A stretch of 64,000 nt of DNA from Pyrus communis (taxonomy: Eukaryota; Streptophyta; Magnoliopsida; Rosales; Rosaceae): NCBI RefSeq assembly GCF_963583255.1, contig NC_084816.1, positions 23,830,119 through 23,894,118 on the forward strand, in the 5' to 3' direction. Shown piece by piece: positions 1-10,573 of the stretch (within the stretch, counting starts at the first letter, position 1; every line of letters starts with the position of its first letter). Position numbers and translations under genes: made by a program. The notes below the pieces were generated by a model, which did not search any database, was not told where the DNA came from, and saw only the letters and a list, made by a program, of their open reading frames with translations.

Positions 1-1458
1 GTAGAATGCTCCAAACTAGCCTTCAAAACCAACTGATTATTTTTCACCAGAGAAAGAGGATAGCATCGATTTTCCTTCTTCTTAACCTTGATGATAAGGT
101 TCTCAAGTGAAGGTCCATCATATATACTGCAAAAACCTCCTCCAAACACTAGATAATATCCATGCTCATCCATTTGTCCAACACTCAATAAGTTCTCTTT
201 TAAACCTGGCAGATGCATGACTTCCCTGATATACCTTTTACCTCTATTAGTATCAATCTGCAATGAACCCATTCCAGCAACATTCACTAACACACCAGTA
301 GGCATTTGCACCTTTCCAGCAACATTCGTTTTTATGTCAACAAGGAGATCAGCATTCCCTGTGATGTGGTTACTACAACCACTGTCAACATACCAATTTC
401 CATTGATATTTGTTTCTGAGATTGCACTATTAGCATAAAACAAATTTCCTGACACTTCTACTTGGTTTGCAGAGTTTGTCTTTTGTACAATCTTCCCTAC
501 AGTGCATTCTCTAGCCCAATGACCAAACTTATCACAATTATAACACTTAGGCTTCCCCTTATATCGACATTCACCAAAATGATACTTAGAACACACTCTA
601 CACTGTGGTTTGACAGTCTCTTGACTCATTGACTGTGACTGATATGGATTTGGTGCAGGACTAGTGAAAGGTTTCTGTTGAAAACGAGATTTCGAATCCC
701 ATTTCTTTCCCTTAGCATTCCAATTCTTCTGGAATTTTGATGAGCCAGATTGAACTCCACTTCTATTTTGCCCCTTTGGACTTACTGAGAATGATGCAAA
801 AACCTTCTCAGTGGTATCAACATTATGCAAGTCATATCGTTGTTCTTGACTCTTCAAAATTGCAACCACTTCTTGCAACTCAACAGACTCTAGACACTTT
901 GTGTTTTCTATAACTAAACAGATGGAATCATAAGGTTTACTTAGACTAATCAGAACCTTCTGCACAAGTCTCTCATTAGAAAGGGATTCACCAAATGTTC
1001 TCATCTGATTAATTAAATCATTCAATCTTGTAAGATAACTAGATAGGGATTCATCATCTCGCATTCTAGCATACTCAAATTCTCTTCTAAGATTCTGAAG
1101 TTTTACGGATCTAACCTGATCACCACCATGATATTCTCCATACAGTAGATCCCATGCCACCTTAGCTGAGTCGGCATTGGCAATCCTAGGAAAAAATCTT
1201 ATCAGAAACCGCATTTTGTATAATACCTAGAGCCTTTGCATCTTGCATATATGTTGCGACCATTTTCTCATCGTCTTCTTCTTCCTCTGAGCTTCCTTCA
1301 GCCTTCTTCTTCTTTGACTCTGAGATCATAATCCCTTTTTCAACCAATCTCCATAACCCATGAGATTTGAAAATCATCATCATCTTAATCCTCCAGAACT
1401 CGTAGTTCTCACCGGAGAAGATCGGAGTTCTCACCTCAGAACTTCCAGATCCAGCCAT
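1..1458 (-). pseudogene. Ty1/copia gag-protease, 5' part, frameshifted
   Basis: This is the N-terminal part of a copia retrotransposon polyprotein, reading leftwards from ATG 1458-1456 and cut by the window edge. The first 90 residues carry the gag start (SGENYEFWRIKMM). A run of six A at 1191-1196 then throws the frame onto a TAG stop; five A would continue in frame as FPRIANADSAKVAWDLL. Beyond that the gag domain is open (LRREFEYARMRDDESLSSY). A CX2CX4HX4C zinc knuckle (CYNCDKFGHWAREC) lies near 490-550, and the aspartic protease motif WYVDSGCSNH lies near 370-395. Reverse transcriptase and integrase would lie beyond position 1. The lesion could be real decay or a homopolymer consensus error. 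Family assignment to copia is firm. Confidence 0.85.
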
Positions 1459-1594
1459 CTCTTAGCTTCGACAAGACGAACACAAATCGAAATCGGAATC
1501 TATGGAGTTTCGGCAACTTCGCTTGAACCGGAACGAGCTCAAGTGTAGCTCAAATGCTTCACAGTTTACGCCCAGATCTCAAATGATCGAACTA

Positions 1595-1607
1595 GGCTCT
1601 GAGGCCA
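1595..1607 (-). other. Copia primer-binding site
   Basis: On the minus strand this reads TGGCCTCAGAGCC and directly abuts the LTR end. It resembles the initiator-Met tRNA primer site usual in plant copia elements (TGGTATCAGAGC) with two substitutions. Position and the leading TGG fit; the primer assignment is from family knowledge. Confidence 0.6.
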
Positions 1608-1991
1608 TGTTAGAGCAACTTGATTTGATGAGTTTTATCCAAAGAGAAGAAACTGAACAGGAAACGAAGAACAGAGAAGGAAGAAGCTGAAACGAAAGTT
1701 TTCTTTCTTGTTATTCTTGCAAAAGTATTGCAGAGAAATATTTTGTACTACTCAGCAAAATGAGCACTAACACTCCTTTACATTAACTGATGGCCTTAGC
1801 TTTAGGACCACACAAAACACTACATTTAATCTTGGTCGCTCATCTACCTAATTACATAGATCAAACACCACATGGCACTCATGGCCTTACATCCTTTTAA
1901 CTTTACACTTGGCAGATATGCTCAAGTGAATACACATATTAAACTCATCTTATTTCTAATACTCAATCAGCTAGAGACTTATAATTCAACA
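1608..1991 (-). repeat. Copia 5' LTR (384 bp)
   Basis: Read on the minus strand, the segment starts TGTTGAATTATAAG and ends GCTCTAACA immediately before the primer site, giving the TG...CA ends of an LTR. The outer end at 1991 is inferred from the TGTTG start alone. The partner LTR is outside the window, so neither LTR-LTR identity nor the target duplication can be checked. Confidence 0.6.
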
Positions 1992-2036
1992 AATACACCT
2001 TATTTAATTCAAAGATTAAGTAAAACCTCGCTCAAT

Positions 2037-2388
2037 TGTGATTGGCCCGATTGTGATAGCACCTATCATTGCACCAAATGTCAAAATGGAGCCAAACATT
2101 AAATACTGCATAAAGATGCACAGGAAGAGAAGTATTTTCAGTTGTTGAAAATCCAGAAGATTATGATGCAGAATGTTACATTTTGTTTCTTGAATCGAAA
2201 ACTTCACCCTATGTTTACAGGTAGCGGCTCAGGGATCGAAGGCAATGGTTCGACATCACAATGCATATTCTCATTCATTCACTACATTAGCATGCATGTA
2301 TTTCGAGTCCTAATCACCTTCATACCTCTGCTAAAGATAAACCGAGATCATTCATGATGCCAGATTGAGTAGGCGACGAGTAACCAAC
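2037..2388 (-). pseudogene. ERD6-like sugar transporter fragment, copy A (exons 2-3)
   Basis: Two exons of an ERD6-like transporter survive here. Exon 2 (2326-2388) encodes [21 protein letters not shown]. Exon 3 (2037-2105) encodes [23 protein letters not shown] and then runs into unrelated sequence, losing the GRK motif kept in the complete gene at 12101-15433. The acceptor of exon 2 is GG instead of AG; the sister copy at 9304 keeps AG. Intron 1 sequence continues to about 2475 and stops before exon 1. No functional product is expected. Confidence 0.75.
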
Positions 2389-2473
2389 CCGGAAGACGTC
2401 ATACAAAGACTGTCAAAACCGAACAATATCAAAACGACTTGACTGTCAGAAGATTGCAACAAAAGCTGAATAC

Positions 2474-2576
2474 ATTAATCAAGGTTAGGCTAGTTAGAGT
2501 TTTTGTTTAAATGAGAGTAATTTAGAATATTGCTTGTCAACCAAAAATACGTTAATCAAGGTTAGGCTAGTTAGTC
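2474..2576. repeat. Short direct repeat (24 bp, two copies)
   Basis: The words TTAATCAAGGTTAGGCTAG at about 2474 and again at about 2552 form a spaced direct repeat. It sits where homology to the ERD6-like intron ends, so it may mark a rearrangement scar. Nothing else is recognised between 2475 and 2700. Confidence 0.5.
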
Positions 2577-2713
2577 AAGACAATGTGTTCAACTCCTTGC
2601 ATCTAAGTTTTGCATCATTTGATGAAAGCACTCCAGTCGGAGTCTCGTTTCCGTAGTGAAGTATTTTAGAATATTGTCGTGTTAGGCAGAAAGATTAATC
2701 AAATTTTCGGTGC

Positions 2714-3538
2714 TTGATGAAAATGACACACAGGAATGTACTGAAGGCCACCATTGATCTTCCTGAAGCAGGAGAAGTCAACTTCCATTGCACCCACCTC
2801 GATCATCTTGATGAGAGCTGGAGGATGAGGCAGATTAATGCTATAATGCAATCAAGCAATGAGCCCCACATCTTGGCTGGAGGCCTCGATTCTTTGGATT
2901 AGTCAGACTACTCTCAAGAAAGATGGACTGATATTGTAAAGGTGAGACACGATGACACTTTCAAATTATCAGAAATTCTCTGTGCAAGATCTCCAGTTTT
3001 TGCCAAAAGGACCGATTTTGTATGGATAGCACGTCTATACATTTTGTTTAACATGTAATCTATCAATGTTTTCGATAGTTCGCCTTTTAATAAATAAATA
3101 AAAAGAATGTCATGTTCAGAAAAGAACTGTACAAATTATGTACCTGACAACGCTTTGATTTGTTTTGGCTGCAGTATTATGAGGATATGGGTAAACCAAG
3201 GCCTAAGGTTGAAGTAATGAGATACTTGAAGAGCAACCAGTATACAGATGCAAAGGACTTTGAAGGAGAATATGAGTCAGTAGTTATGATTGCTAAAGGC
3301 CAAAGTAGGGCCCGAATTAGCATCTGCAAACTCACCTTACAAATTTGTTCCTGGATCATACTCAGTGTTTTCTTCCAAAGGGACATCAGATCATCATATA
3401 GTAAGAGTTGATGTTGTAAAAATGGATAATTGTGGTGAATAAAATAACAGCAGAAGAAGGCAGCTGAACCAAAAAGTTACCAAGATAACAAACCCTACTT
3501 CCCAGTCAAAAGGAATATGGAAAATCCCACATATATGA
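2714..3538 (+). pseudogene. DNase I-like (EEP) family pseudogene, copy A
   Basis: This is a fragment of an endonuclease/exonuclease/phosphatase protein of the type related to Arabidopsis AT3G21530 (by recollection). Exon part 1 encodes NVLKATIDLPEAGEVNFHC and HILAGGLDSLD, then TAG at 2900-2902 where copy B has GAG (Glu). After an intron, exon part 2 (from about 3175) encodes YYEDMGKPRPKVEVMRYL and ESVVMIAKGQS. The following segment that should encode QGTCKYGTRVDY is missing. The PYKFVPGSYSV...KGTSDHHIV block remains but out of frame with what precedes it. The N-terminal catalytic half is absent. Confidence 0.75.
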
Positions 3539-3544
3539 AAAGAG

Positions 3545-3690
3545 CGTGTTATCTACACACATTTTTTTACTTTTCACACAATCTTTTCAATTTCCAATCA
3601 TCATGTCGAATGAAATGAAAAAGATCAAATGATATAAATTAACAAGAAATGTGTAAAAGATAAGCGAGGTGTATGGATAGCACAACCCAT
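3545..3690. mobile_element. Foldback MITE, left copy
   Basis: An imperfect inverted repeat: GTGTTATCTACACAC with a T-run and TTTTCACACA on the left, and TGTGTAAAAGAT...GGTGTATGGATAGCAC on the right. It is about 145 bp with no coding capacity. It resembles the element at 26908-27058. Its copy at 7425-7571 arose with the block duplication. Confidence 0.55.
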
Positions 3691-3756
3691 ATGAAAAAAA
3701 CATATAGATTAATAATTGACTTTTACTTTTACAGTTTAGATTTAGGGTTTGGTTTG

Positions 3757-3850
3757 TTGTATCCCTAACAACCTATGTAGACTGTAAATATTTTACAAAC
3801 TGTAGGAGATAAATGCAGATCCCAAGCCAGAACCAGCCCTTCCTTCAACA
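3757..3850. repeat. Segment inverted relative to the right duplicate
   Basis: The about 90 bp from TGTATCCCTAACAACC to CCAGAACCAGCCCTTCC occurs in reverse complement at about 7638-7735 in the other duplicate, while the flanks on both sides stay in direct orientation. In this copy it is bounded by GGTTTGTTG on the left and CAACAAACC on the right, a 9-bp perfect inverted repeat. Confidence 0.75.
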
Positions 3851-4984
3851 AACCAATCCCTATTAATATGAAGTGTCACAAGTTAAATCAGGGATGAACA
3901 ATGATTTTAAAATGAGCTGAGGTAGTTTATACTTGATGTAGAAAACTATAAGAGAACTCGACGAACCATGATTTTAAAATGAGTTGAGATTGGTGCTGGG
4001 GGTTGGCATTTATAGGCCACTATCAATATGGGATAGAGTTTAGTTTTAATCTCAAGAGTCCATCATGGTTGGCCGAATGAAGCATTGCTACTAGGGGTGG
4101 GGCATTTGTAATAATCTGCTATCAACCCTAACATAATTTATACCAAAGTCATCACTTTTCCCCCTTTAAGAAAAACAAAAAATTTCTCCGCCGTGCTGCG
4201 GTGAGCCAAAAAAGTTTAAGTGCGTCGGGTGTTGAAAGGCGCCAAACTCATGATGTTATTTTTCAGTCTGCTACTATTCATACACTCCTAAACCCTAAAC
4301 CATCAATTTTATTTATTTTATGTTTTTTTCCCTTACCATAACACCAAACTATCACTTCATGTTCTACAAAACGTATTTGCAGTTAAAAACTTCCTTATAA
4401 TCCATGTCAAAACACAGTAAAAAACAAGGATATAAATAAATATAAATCTAAAGGTATTTGAATCTAAATAAAGTAAGGTAGGAAGGAAAAAAAATTCAAT
4501 GGAAAAAGAAAAATACAAAACATAATTAAATAAAATAGAAAATGATACGATCGCTACTTTGATACTGATTATTTATAGGATTGGTCGGTACAATTATAGC
4601 TTTAGCACCTCTTATTAGTTGGTACTTTGGTACTGATTTTCCATTTAATTGGTCGCTAAAAAAAGTAGCTATACAACCCTTTAATAGTCGCTCTCATAAT
4701 ACCGATCCTTCCCTTTCAATTTTTTTCTTTTTTAGTTTTTATTGTTATTTATTTTTGTTAATTTTTCTTTTATTTCTCTTACCATAACAGCATATTATCA
4801 TATTTATGTACTTCAAAATATATTTTTCCGTGCAAAATCTATTATAATTCATATTTAAATATTTGTAACCAACGATTTAAAACCTAAATTTAAAGATATT
4901 GAATTTAATAGTGGTTACTCAAATAAATAAATAAATTGGAATAGGGAAAGATCGGTACCATGCTACCCATCATTGCCCAACTAT

Positions 4985-6632
4985 ACATAAATCACCGTTC
5001 AATCTATTTATTTTCATCTTCACCTCATCGTGACGTTTTGAAAATTAAGATAAGTCTTTCCTTTGAGATTTTTTAGGGTGGAACCCAATTTGACAATGTT
5101 TTGGGTCTCACTATTATATTTTTCACTTATTTTATTAGTTTTCGACTTAAATAATCTACTAAATATACATTTATTAGTCAATAAATTGTAAATCTGCTTC
5201 CAGATACCTTATAAAGTTTTTCTTTATGCTCACGAAAAAATATTTTTCAAAAATAAAAATATTTGTATTTTTGAGAAAAAAAAAATGTGGGTTAACACTC
5301 ATGGTTTTTAGTCGGTTTTGCAAATTCGTACATAAATCATCGTTCAATCTATTTATTCACCTTCTACGATCACCGTAAAGTTTTGAAAATTAATGTAAGA
5401 CTTTCCGTTGGTATTCTTGAGGGTGATACCCCTTTTTTATAATGTTTTGGGCCTCCCTACTATATTTTTCACTTACTTTGTTAGTTAAATATTCTACTAA
5501 ATATACATTTGTTGCTCAATAAATCGTAAAACTGCTTCAAACACCTTATAAGGTACGCTCGCGGAAAATATTTCATGAAAAAAAAAATCACACTTTTCAC
5601 AAAAAACATGGGTGTAAACTCATGGTTTTTAGCCGGTTTTAAAGATTCGTACTAAAATCATCGTTCAATCTATTATTTTCAGCTTCACCTCACTGTGAAG
5701 TTTTGAAAATTAGTGTTATGACTTTTCGTTGACATTCTTGAGGGTGGAACCCCATTTTGACATGATTGTGGGCCTCACTACTATATTTTTCACTTATTTT
5801 TTTGGTTTTCGGCTTAAATATTCTACTAAATACATTAATTGCTCTACAAACCGTAAAATCGCTTTCAAATACCTTATAATGATTTCCTTAATGTTCACAA
5901 GAAATATTTCGAGAAAATAAAAAAATTTCATTTTTCACAAAAAAACATGGGTTAACACTCATGGTTTTTTATCTGTTTTGCAAATTCGTAAATAAATCAT
6001 CATTTAATCTATTTATTTTCACCTTCACCTCACCTTGAAGTTTTGAAAATTAAAGTAAGACTTTCCGTTGAGATTCTTGAGGGTAGAACCCCATTTGACA
6101 ATGTTTTGGTCCTCACTATTATATTTTTCACTTATTTGTTTACTTTTTGACATAAATAATCCACTAAATATACATTTGTTGTTCAGTAAATCGTACATCA
6201 CCTTCCAAGTAAGAAATTTGCATTTTTGACAAACAAATGTCGGTTAACCCTCATGATTTTTAGTCAGTCCTACAAATTCGTACATAAGTCATTGTTCAAT
6301 CTATTTATTTTCACCTTCGCCTTACCGTGAAGTTTTGAAAATTAATGTAAGACTTTCCATTGGTATTCTTGACAGTAGAGCCCCATTGACAATGTTTTGT
6401 GCCTCATTAGTCATTACTATTTCACTTATTTTTTTGTTTGTGGCTTAAGTATTCTACTAAAAATACATTAATTGCTCTGTAAACCGTGAAATTGCTTCAA
6501 AATGCCTTATAAAGTTTTTCTTAATGCTCATGAAAAATATTTCAAGAAAATAAAAATTTTGTATTTTTCACAAAAAACGTGGGTGGTTTTTAGTCGTTTT
6601 GCAAATTCGCATATAAATCATCATTCAATCAT
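4985..6632. repeat. Tandem array, five copies plus a stub (292-345 bp)
   Basis: The phrase ACATAAATCATCGTTCAATC recurs with variation at 4985, 5330, 5651, 5990, 6282 and 6611. Each unit also contains GAAGTTTTGAAAATTA, GACTTTCCGTTG, TTGACAATGTTTTG, and an AT-rich end with GGGTTAACACTCATGG. Periods are 345, 321, 339, 292 and 329 bp, and the sixth unit is only about 20 bp. Copies are clearly diverged. No ORF is shared between units, so this is satellite-like non-coding DNA filling the gap between the two duplicate blocks. Confidence 0.85.
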
Positions 6633-6647
6633 AATCAAGGCGTGCTG

Positions 6648-7418
6648 GCCGAGGCCTCAATTCTTTGGATGAGTCAGACTACTCTCAAGAAAGATGGACT
6701 GATATTGTAAAGGTGAGACATGATGACACTTCCAAATTATTTGAAATTCTCTGTGCAAGACCTTCGGTTTTTGCCAAAAGGACTGATTTTGTGTGGATAA
6801 CATGTCTATACATTTTGTTATTAACATGTAATCTATCAATGTTTTCGACAGTTCATCTTTTAATAAATAAATAAAAAGACGTCATGTTCAGAGAAGAACT
6901 GTACAAATTATGTACCTGACAACGATTTGATTTGTTTTGGCTGCAGTATTATGACGATACTGGTAAACCAAGGCCTAAGGTTGAAGTAATGAGATACTTG
7001 AAGAGCAGGGAGTACACAGATGCCAAGGACTTTGAAGGAGAACATGAGTCAGTAGTTATGATTGCCAAAGGCCAAAGTAAACCAACCCGAAACCCTAATG
7101 TTAACTTATTAACTGGTTTGAGCTTGAGCGCTATTGTTTTTCTAAATGCATAAATTTGTACTTTAACGCAGGTGTGCAGGGAACATGCAAGTACGGAACG
7201 AGAGTAGATTTTCACCTTACAAATTTGTTCCTGGATCATACTCAGTGTTTTCTTCCAAAGGGACATCAGATCATCATATAGTAAGAGTTGATGTTGTAAA
7301 AGTGAATAATTGTGGTGAAGAAAATAATAGCAGAAGAAGGCAGCTGAAGCAAAAAGTTACCAAGATAACAAACCCTACTTCCCAGTCAAAAGGAATATGG
7401 AAAATCCCACATATATGA
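6648..7418 (+). pseudogene. DNase I-like (EEP) family pseudogene, copy B
   Basis: The same family as the pseudogene at 2714-3538. It begins mid-exon (SLDESDYSQERWTDIVK), followed by an intron with acceptor near 6945, then YYDDTGKPRPKVEVMRYLKS...ESVVMIAKGQS, then a second intron. A third exon begins VQGTCKYGTRVD near 7170. A deletion after GTRVD shifts the frame before SPYKFVPGSYSVFSSKGTSD, which then stays open to a stop at 7416-7418. It keeps the Glu codon that is a stop in copy A and the GTRVD segment that copy A lost, so the two copies broke independently. Confidence 0.75.
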
Positions 7419-7424
7419 AAAGAG

Positions 7425-7571
7425 CGTGCTATCTACACAACTTTTTTTACCTTCCACACAATCTTTTCAATTTTCGATCATCAAGTCGAATGAAATGAAA
7501 AAGATCAAATGGTATAAATTAACAGAAAATGTGTAAAAGATAAGCGAGGTGTGCGGATAGTACAACCCATA
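7425..7571. mobile_element. Foldback MITE, right copy
   Basis: Copy of the foldback element at 3545-3690: left arm GTGCTATCTACACAAC and right arm GGTGTGCGGATAGTAC. It is carried inside the duplicated block, so it inserted before the duplication. Confidence 0.55.
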
Positions 7572-8948
7572 TGAAAAAAACATATAGATTAATAATTGAC
7601 TTTTACTTTTACAGTTTAGATCTAGGATTTGGTTTTGTTAAAGGAAGGGCAGGTTCTGGCTTGGGATCTGCATTTATCTCCTACAGTTTGTAAAATATTT
7701 ACAGTCTACATAGGTTGTTAGGGATACAACAACTACAAGTCAAAGGAAGAGGTGGAATTTGGTGTGGTTGGTCAGCAATTTTTTACCGCTTCAAATTGTA
7801 CAGCAGAGTGAAAAAGTTATAGATTTTGAGAGTGATTTCTTTGTTCTTCGGTTTCTTTTTATTTGCTTCTCATTTTGTTACCCCCAACAATGAATTTTGA
7901 AACGTGAATCTACCCTCTTAGTTTAGCTGCTGTCACTCTATCGATATGAAGTGTCACAAGTTAAATCAGGGACGGACAATGATTTTAAAATGAGCTGAGA
8001 TAGTTTATACTTGATGTAGAAAACTATAAGAGAACTCAACGGACCATGATTTTAAAATGAGTTGGGATTGGTGCCAGGGGTTGGCATTTATAGGCCACTA
8101 TCAATATGGGATAGAGTTTAGTTTTAATCTCAGGAGTCAATCATGGTTGGCCGAATGAAGCATTGCTACTGGGGGTGGGGCATTTGTAATCCGCTACCAA
8201 CCCTGACATAATTTATACTAAAGTCATCACTTTTAACGTAGTAACCCCCTTTAAGAAAAATAAAAAATTTCTCCGTTGTGCTGCAGTGAACCAAAAAAGT
8301 TTGAGTGTGTCGGGTGCTGAACTGCGCTAAACTCAAGGTGTTATTTTTCAGTCCGCTACTATTCACCCGTTACTATTCATAGCCTCCTAAACCCTAAACC
8401 ATCAATTTTATTTATTTTATGTTTTTTTTTTGTTAAATTTTTTTTCCCTGACCATAACACCAAACTATTACTTCATGTTCTACAAAACGTATTTGCGGTT
8501 AAAAAATTTCTTATAATCCATGTCAAAACACACTCGAAAAAAAGGATATAAACAAAAATCTAAAGGTATTTGAATCTAAATAAAGTAAGGTAGGAAGGAA
8601 AAAACAATTTAATGGAAACAAAAAAAAGCAGAAAATAAAATAGAAAATGATACGATCGGTACTTCCCGACCGATTTTTTGCGTCCTAGTTGCTAAAAATA
8701 TAGCGACAGAATCACTCTTATTAGTCGTTCAAATTATACCGATCCTCCCTTTTCAATTTTTTTCTTTTTTAGTTTTTTTATTATTTATTTTTGTTAATTT
8801 TTCTTTTATTTCTTACCATAACGAATTATCATATTCAAGTTCTTCAAAATATATTTTTTCGTGCAAAATCTATTATAATTCATATTTAAACATTTGTAAC
8901 CAACGATTTAAAACCCAAATTTAAAGATATTTGAATTTAAAGATATGT

Positions 8949-9585
8949 TAGCACCCATCATTGCACCAAATGTTAAAATGGAGCCGAACATTGAATACTG
9001 CATATAGATGCGCAGGAAGAGAAGTATTTTCAGTTGTTGAAAATCCAGAAGATTATGATGCGGAATGTTTAAAATTTTTGTTTCTTGAATCGAAAACTTC
9101 ACCCTATGTTTACAGGTAGCATCTCAGGGATCGAAAGCAATGGTTCGACAGCCTAGAATCCAAATGAAACGTCACAATGCATGTTCTCATTCATTCACTA
9201 CATTACCATGCATGCATTTTGAGTCCTAATCACCTTCATACCTCTGCTAACGATAAACCCAGATCATTCATGATGCCAGATTGAGTAGGCGACGAGTAAC
9301 CAACCTGGAAGAAGTCATACAAACACTGTCAAAACCGAACAATATCAAAACGACTTGACTGTCAGAAGATTGCAACGAAAAGCTGAATACATCATCCTAA
9401 GCACTTACACCGCATCCGAATTCATAAGAGCCGCAGACGGCAACAAATGTGCTGAGGTAAACCATCCATTGATCGCCTTTGGCGCTTCCATGACCTGATC
9501 CATCTCCATCAGCCGCGTTCACTGCCCTCACCAGCGGCTCACTTACCTCCCGTGCAGCGTTCTTTGATTGATCTTCAACGGCCAT
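8949..9585 (-). pseudogene. ERD6-like sugar transporter fragment, copy B (exons 1-3)
   Basis: Exon 1 (9409-9585) encodes MAVEDQSKNAAREV then [19 protein letters not shown] and ends in a good GTAAGT donor. Exon 2 (9242-9304) has intact AG and GT borders. Exon 3 (8949-8997) encodes [16 protein letters not shown] and then fuses to the duplicated non-coding block, so about 390 C-terminal residues are missing. The promoter side and the first three exons are intact, so a truncated transcript is conceivable but a transporter is not. Confidence 0.75.
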
Positions 9586-10573
9586 GTCTGCCTGATTATA
9601 TGACTCTCCGGTACGTTTATGAATCTTTACAAATGTCAAAAGGAAGGAAGATTCAAACCGAGGTCAGAAGGGATGTACAAAATTTCTAAATTTTCGAGCT
9701 TCTAAGTTTGATCTAAACTGCCTCTTTGATGACATTGTTTTGTTTCTGTTTAACGAGTTTGAACAAAGGAGCTCAAAAGTAGGCAATTCTGGTGCTCAAT
9801 TAGTTAAAAACTTGACTTGCTCGAAAGATTGCTACTGGTTCTGTTGCCATTTTGATTAGATCCTTGTCGTTTGCATGCAAATAAAATTATCATGACAGAG
9901 TTGGATAACGATAAAAAAAAAAAAAAAATATCGATTTCTTCAATGTCCATGATCCGAGGGACAAGATAGGAGAAACGTATCTACAAGACTGCAACAAGAT
10001 GACATTGACGGTATTTCAAGTCAATCACGTGCATATAATGCATTCAATTTTCTTCATAATAGTGAGTGTTGATTGACATAAAATGTTGTCACAATGATAT
10101 TCTCGTTGCACGTAAGTTATCCTACCAGCATAAGCTCATAATATAACTCATATCATTTCCTTTTCTCACTCTTATAGGTGAAAATTGATTTTCTGGATCA
10201 TTATTGATTATTTTCACAAGGATTTTTATCACAAATGGTCTTTGAGATTTAATCAAACTCCTTATTTTGGTCATTGAGTTTCAAAATCAATTAATGTGGT
10301 CCTTGACATTAACTGTCAAACAACAATCCGAAAGCAAAAAAAGGGTCATCAAGCCCTAATTCCTTGTAGAAAAACTCAAATCTCGATTTCTTGAGATTTG
10401 CGTTAAATCTTTCAATGTAGAAAATTTGGCTCAAACTATCAATTTACAAATCTTCATCGCCGAAATGATCACTTTTCATTATTCTATCCACATCGTCAAT
10501 ATTTAATTTTTAACAGTTTAGCAATCGGACTCGTAATAATTTCAGCCGGTTTCCCTACTAACCAAGCACTTAC
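9586..10573. other. Intergenic, no gene seen
   Basis: AT-rich DNA with an A-run near 9914. At 10200-10560 there is sequence of dispersed-repeat character (tggtctttgagatttaatc, ggtccttgacattaac). No ORF or RNA gene is supported. Confidence 0.5.

Larger units (their letters stand above)
2877..4915. repeat. Segmental duplication, left copy
   Basis: This stretch is repeated in the same orientation at 6648-8945, with long near-identical blocks covering the EEP pseudogene, a foldback element and about 1.2 kb of non-coding DNA. Internal differences include a roughly 95-bp inversion and about 190 bp present only in the right copy (about 7735-7940). Outside the pseudogene I see no gene in it. Confidence 0.8.
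6648..8945. repeat. Segmental duplication, right copy
   Basis: Direct-orientation partner of 2877-4915. It starts inside the EEP exon immediately after the tandem-array stub and ends where it joins the ERD6-like exon 3 fragment at about 8945. About 7735-7940 is extra sequence not present in the left copy. Outside the pseudogene and MITE nothing coding is visible. Confidence 0.8.

Noticed and set aside
4985..6632. CRISPR-like array
   Set aside because: Units are about 330 bp, diverged throughout and without short identical repeats and unique spacers; this is a plant satellite-type array.
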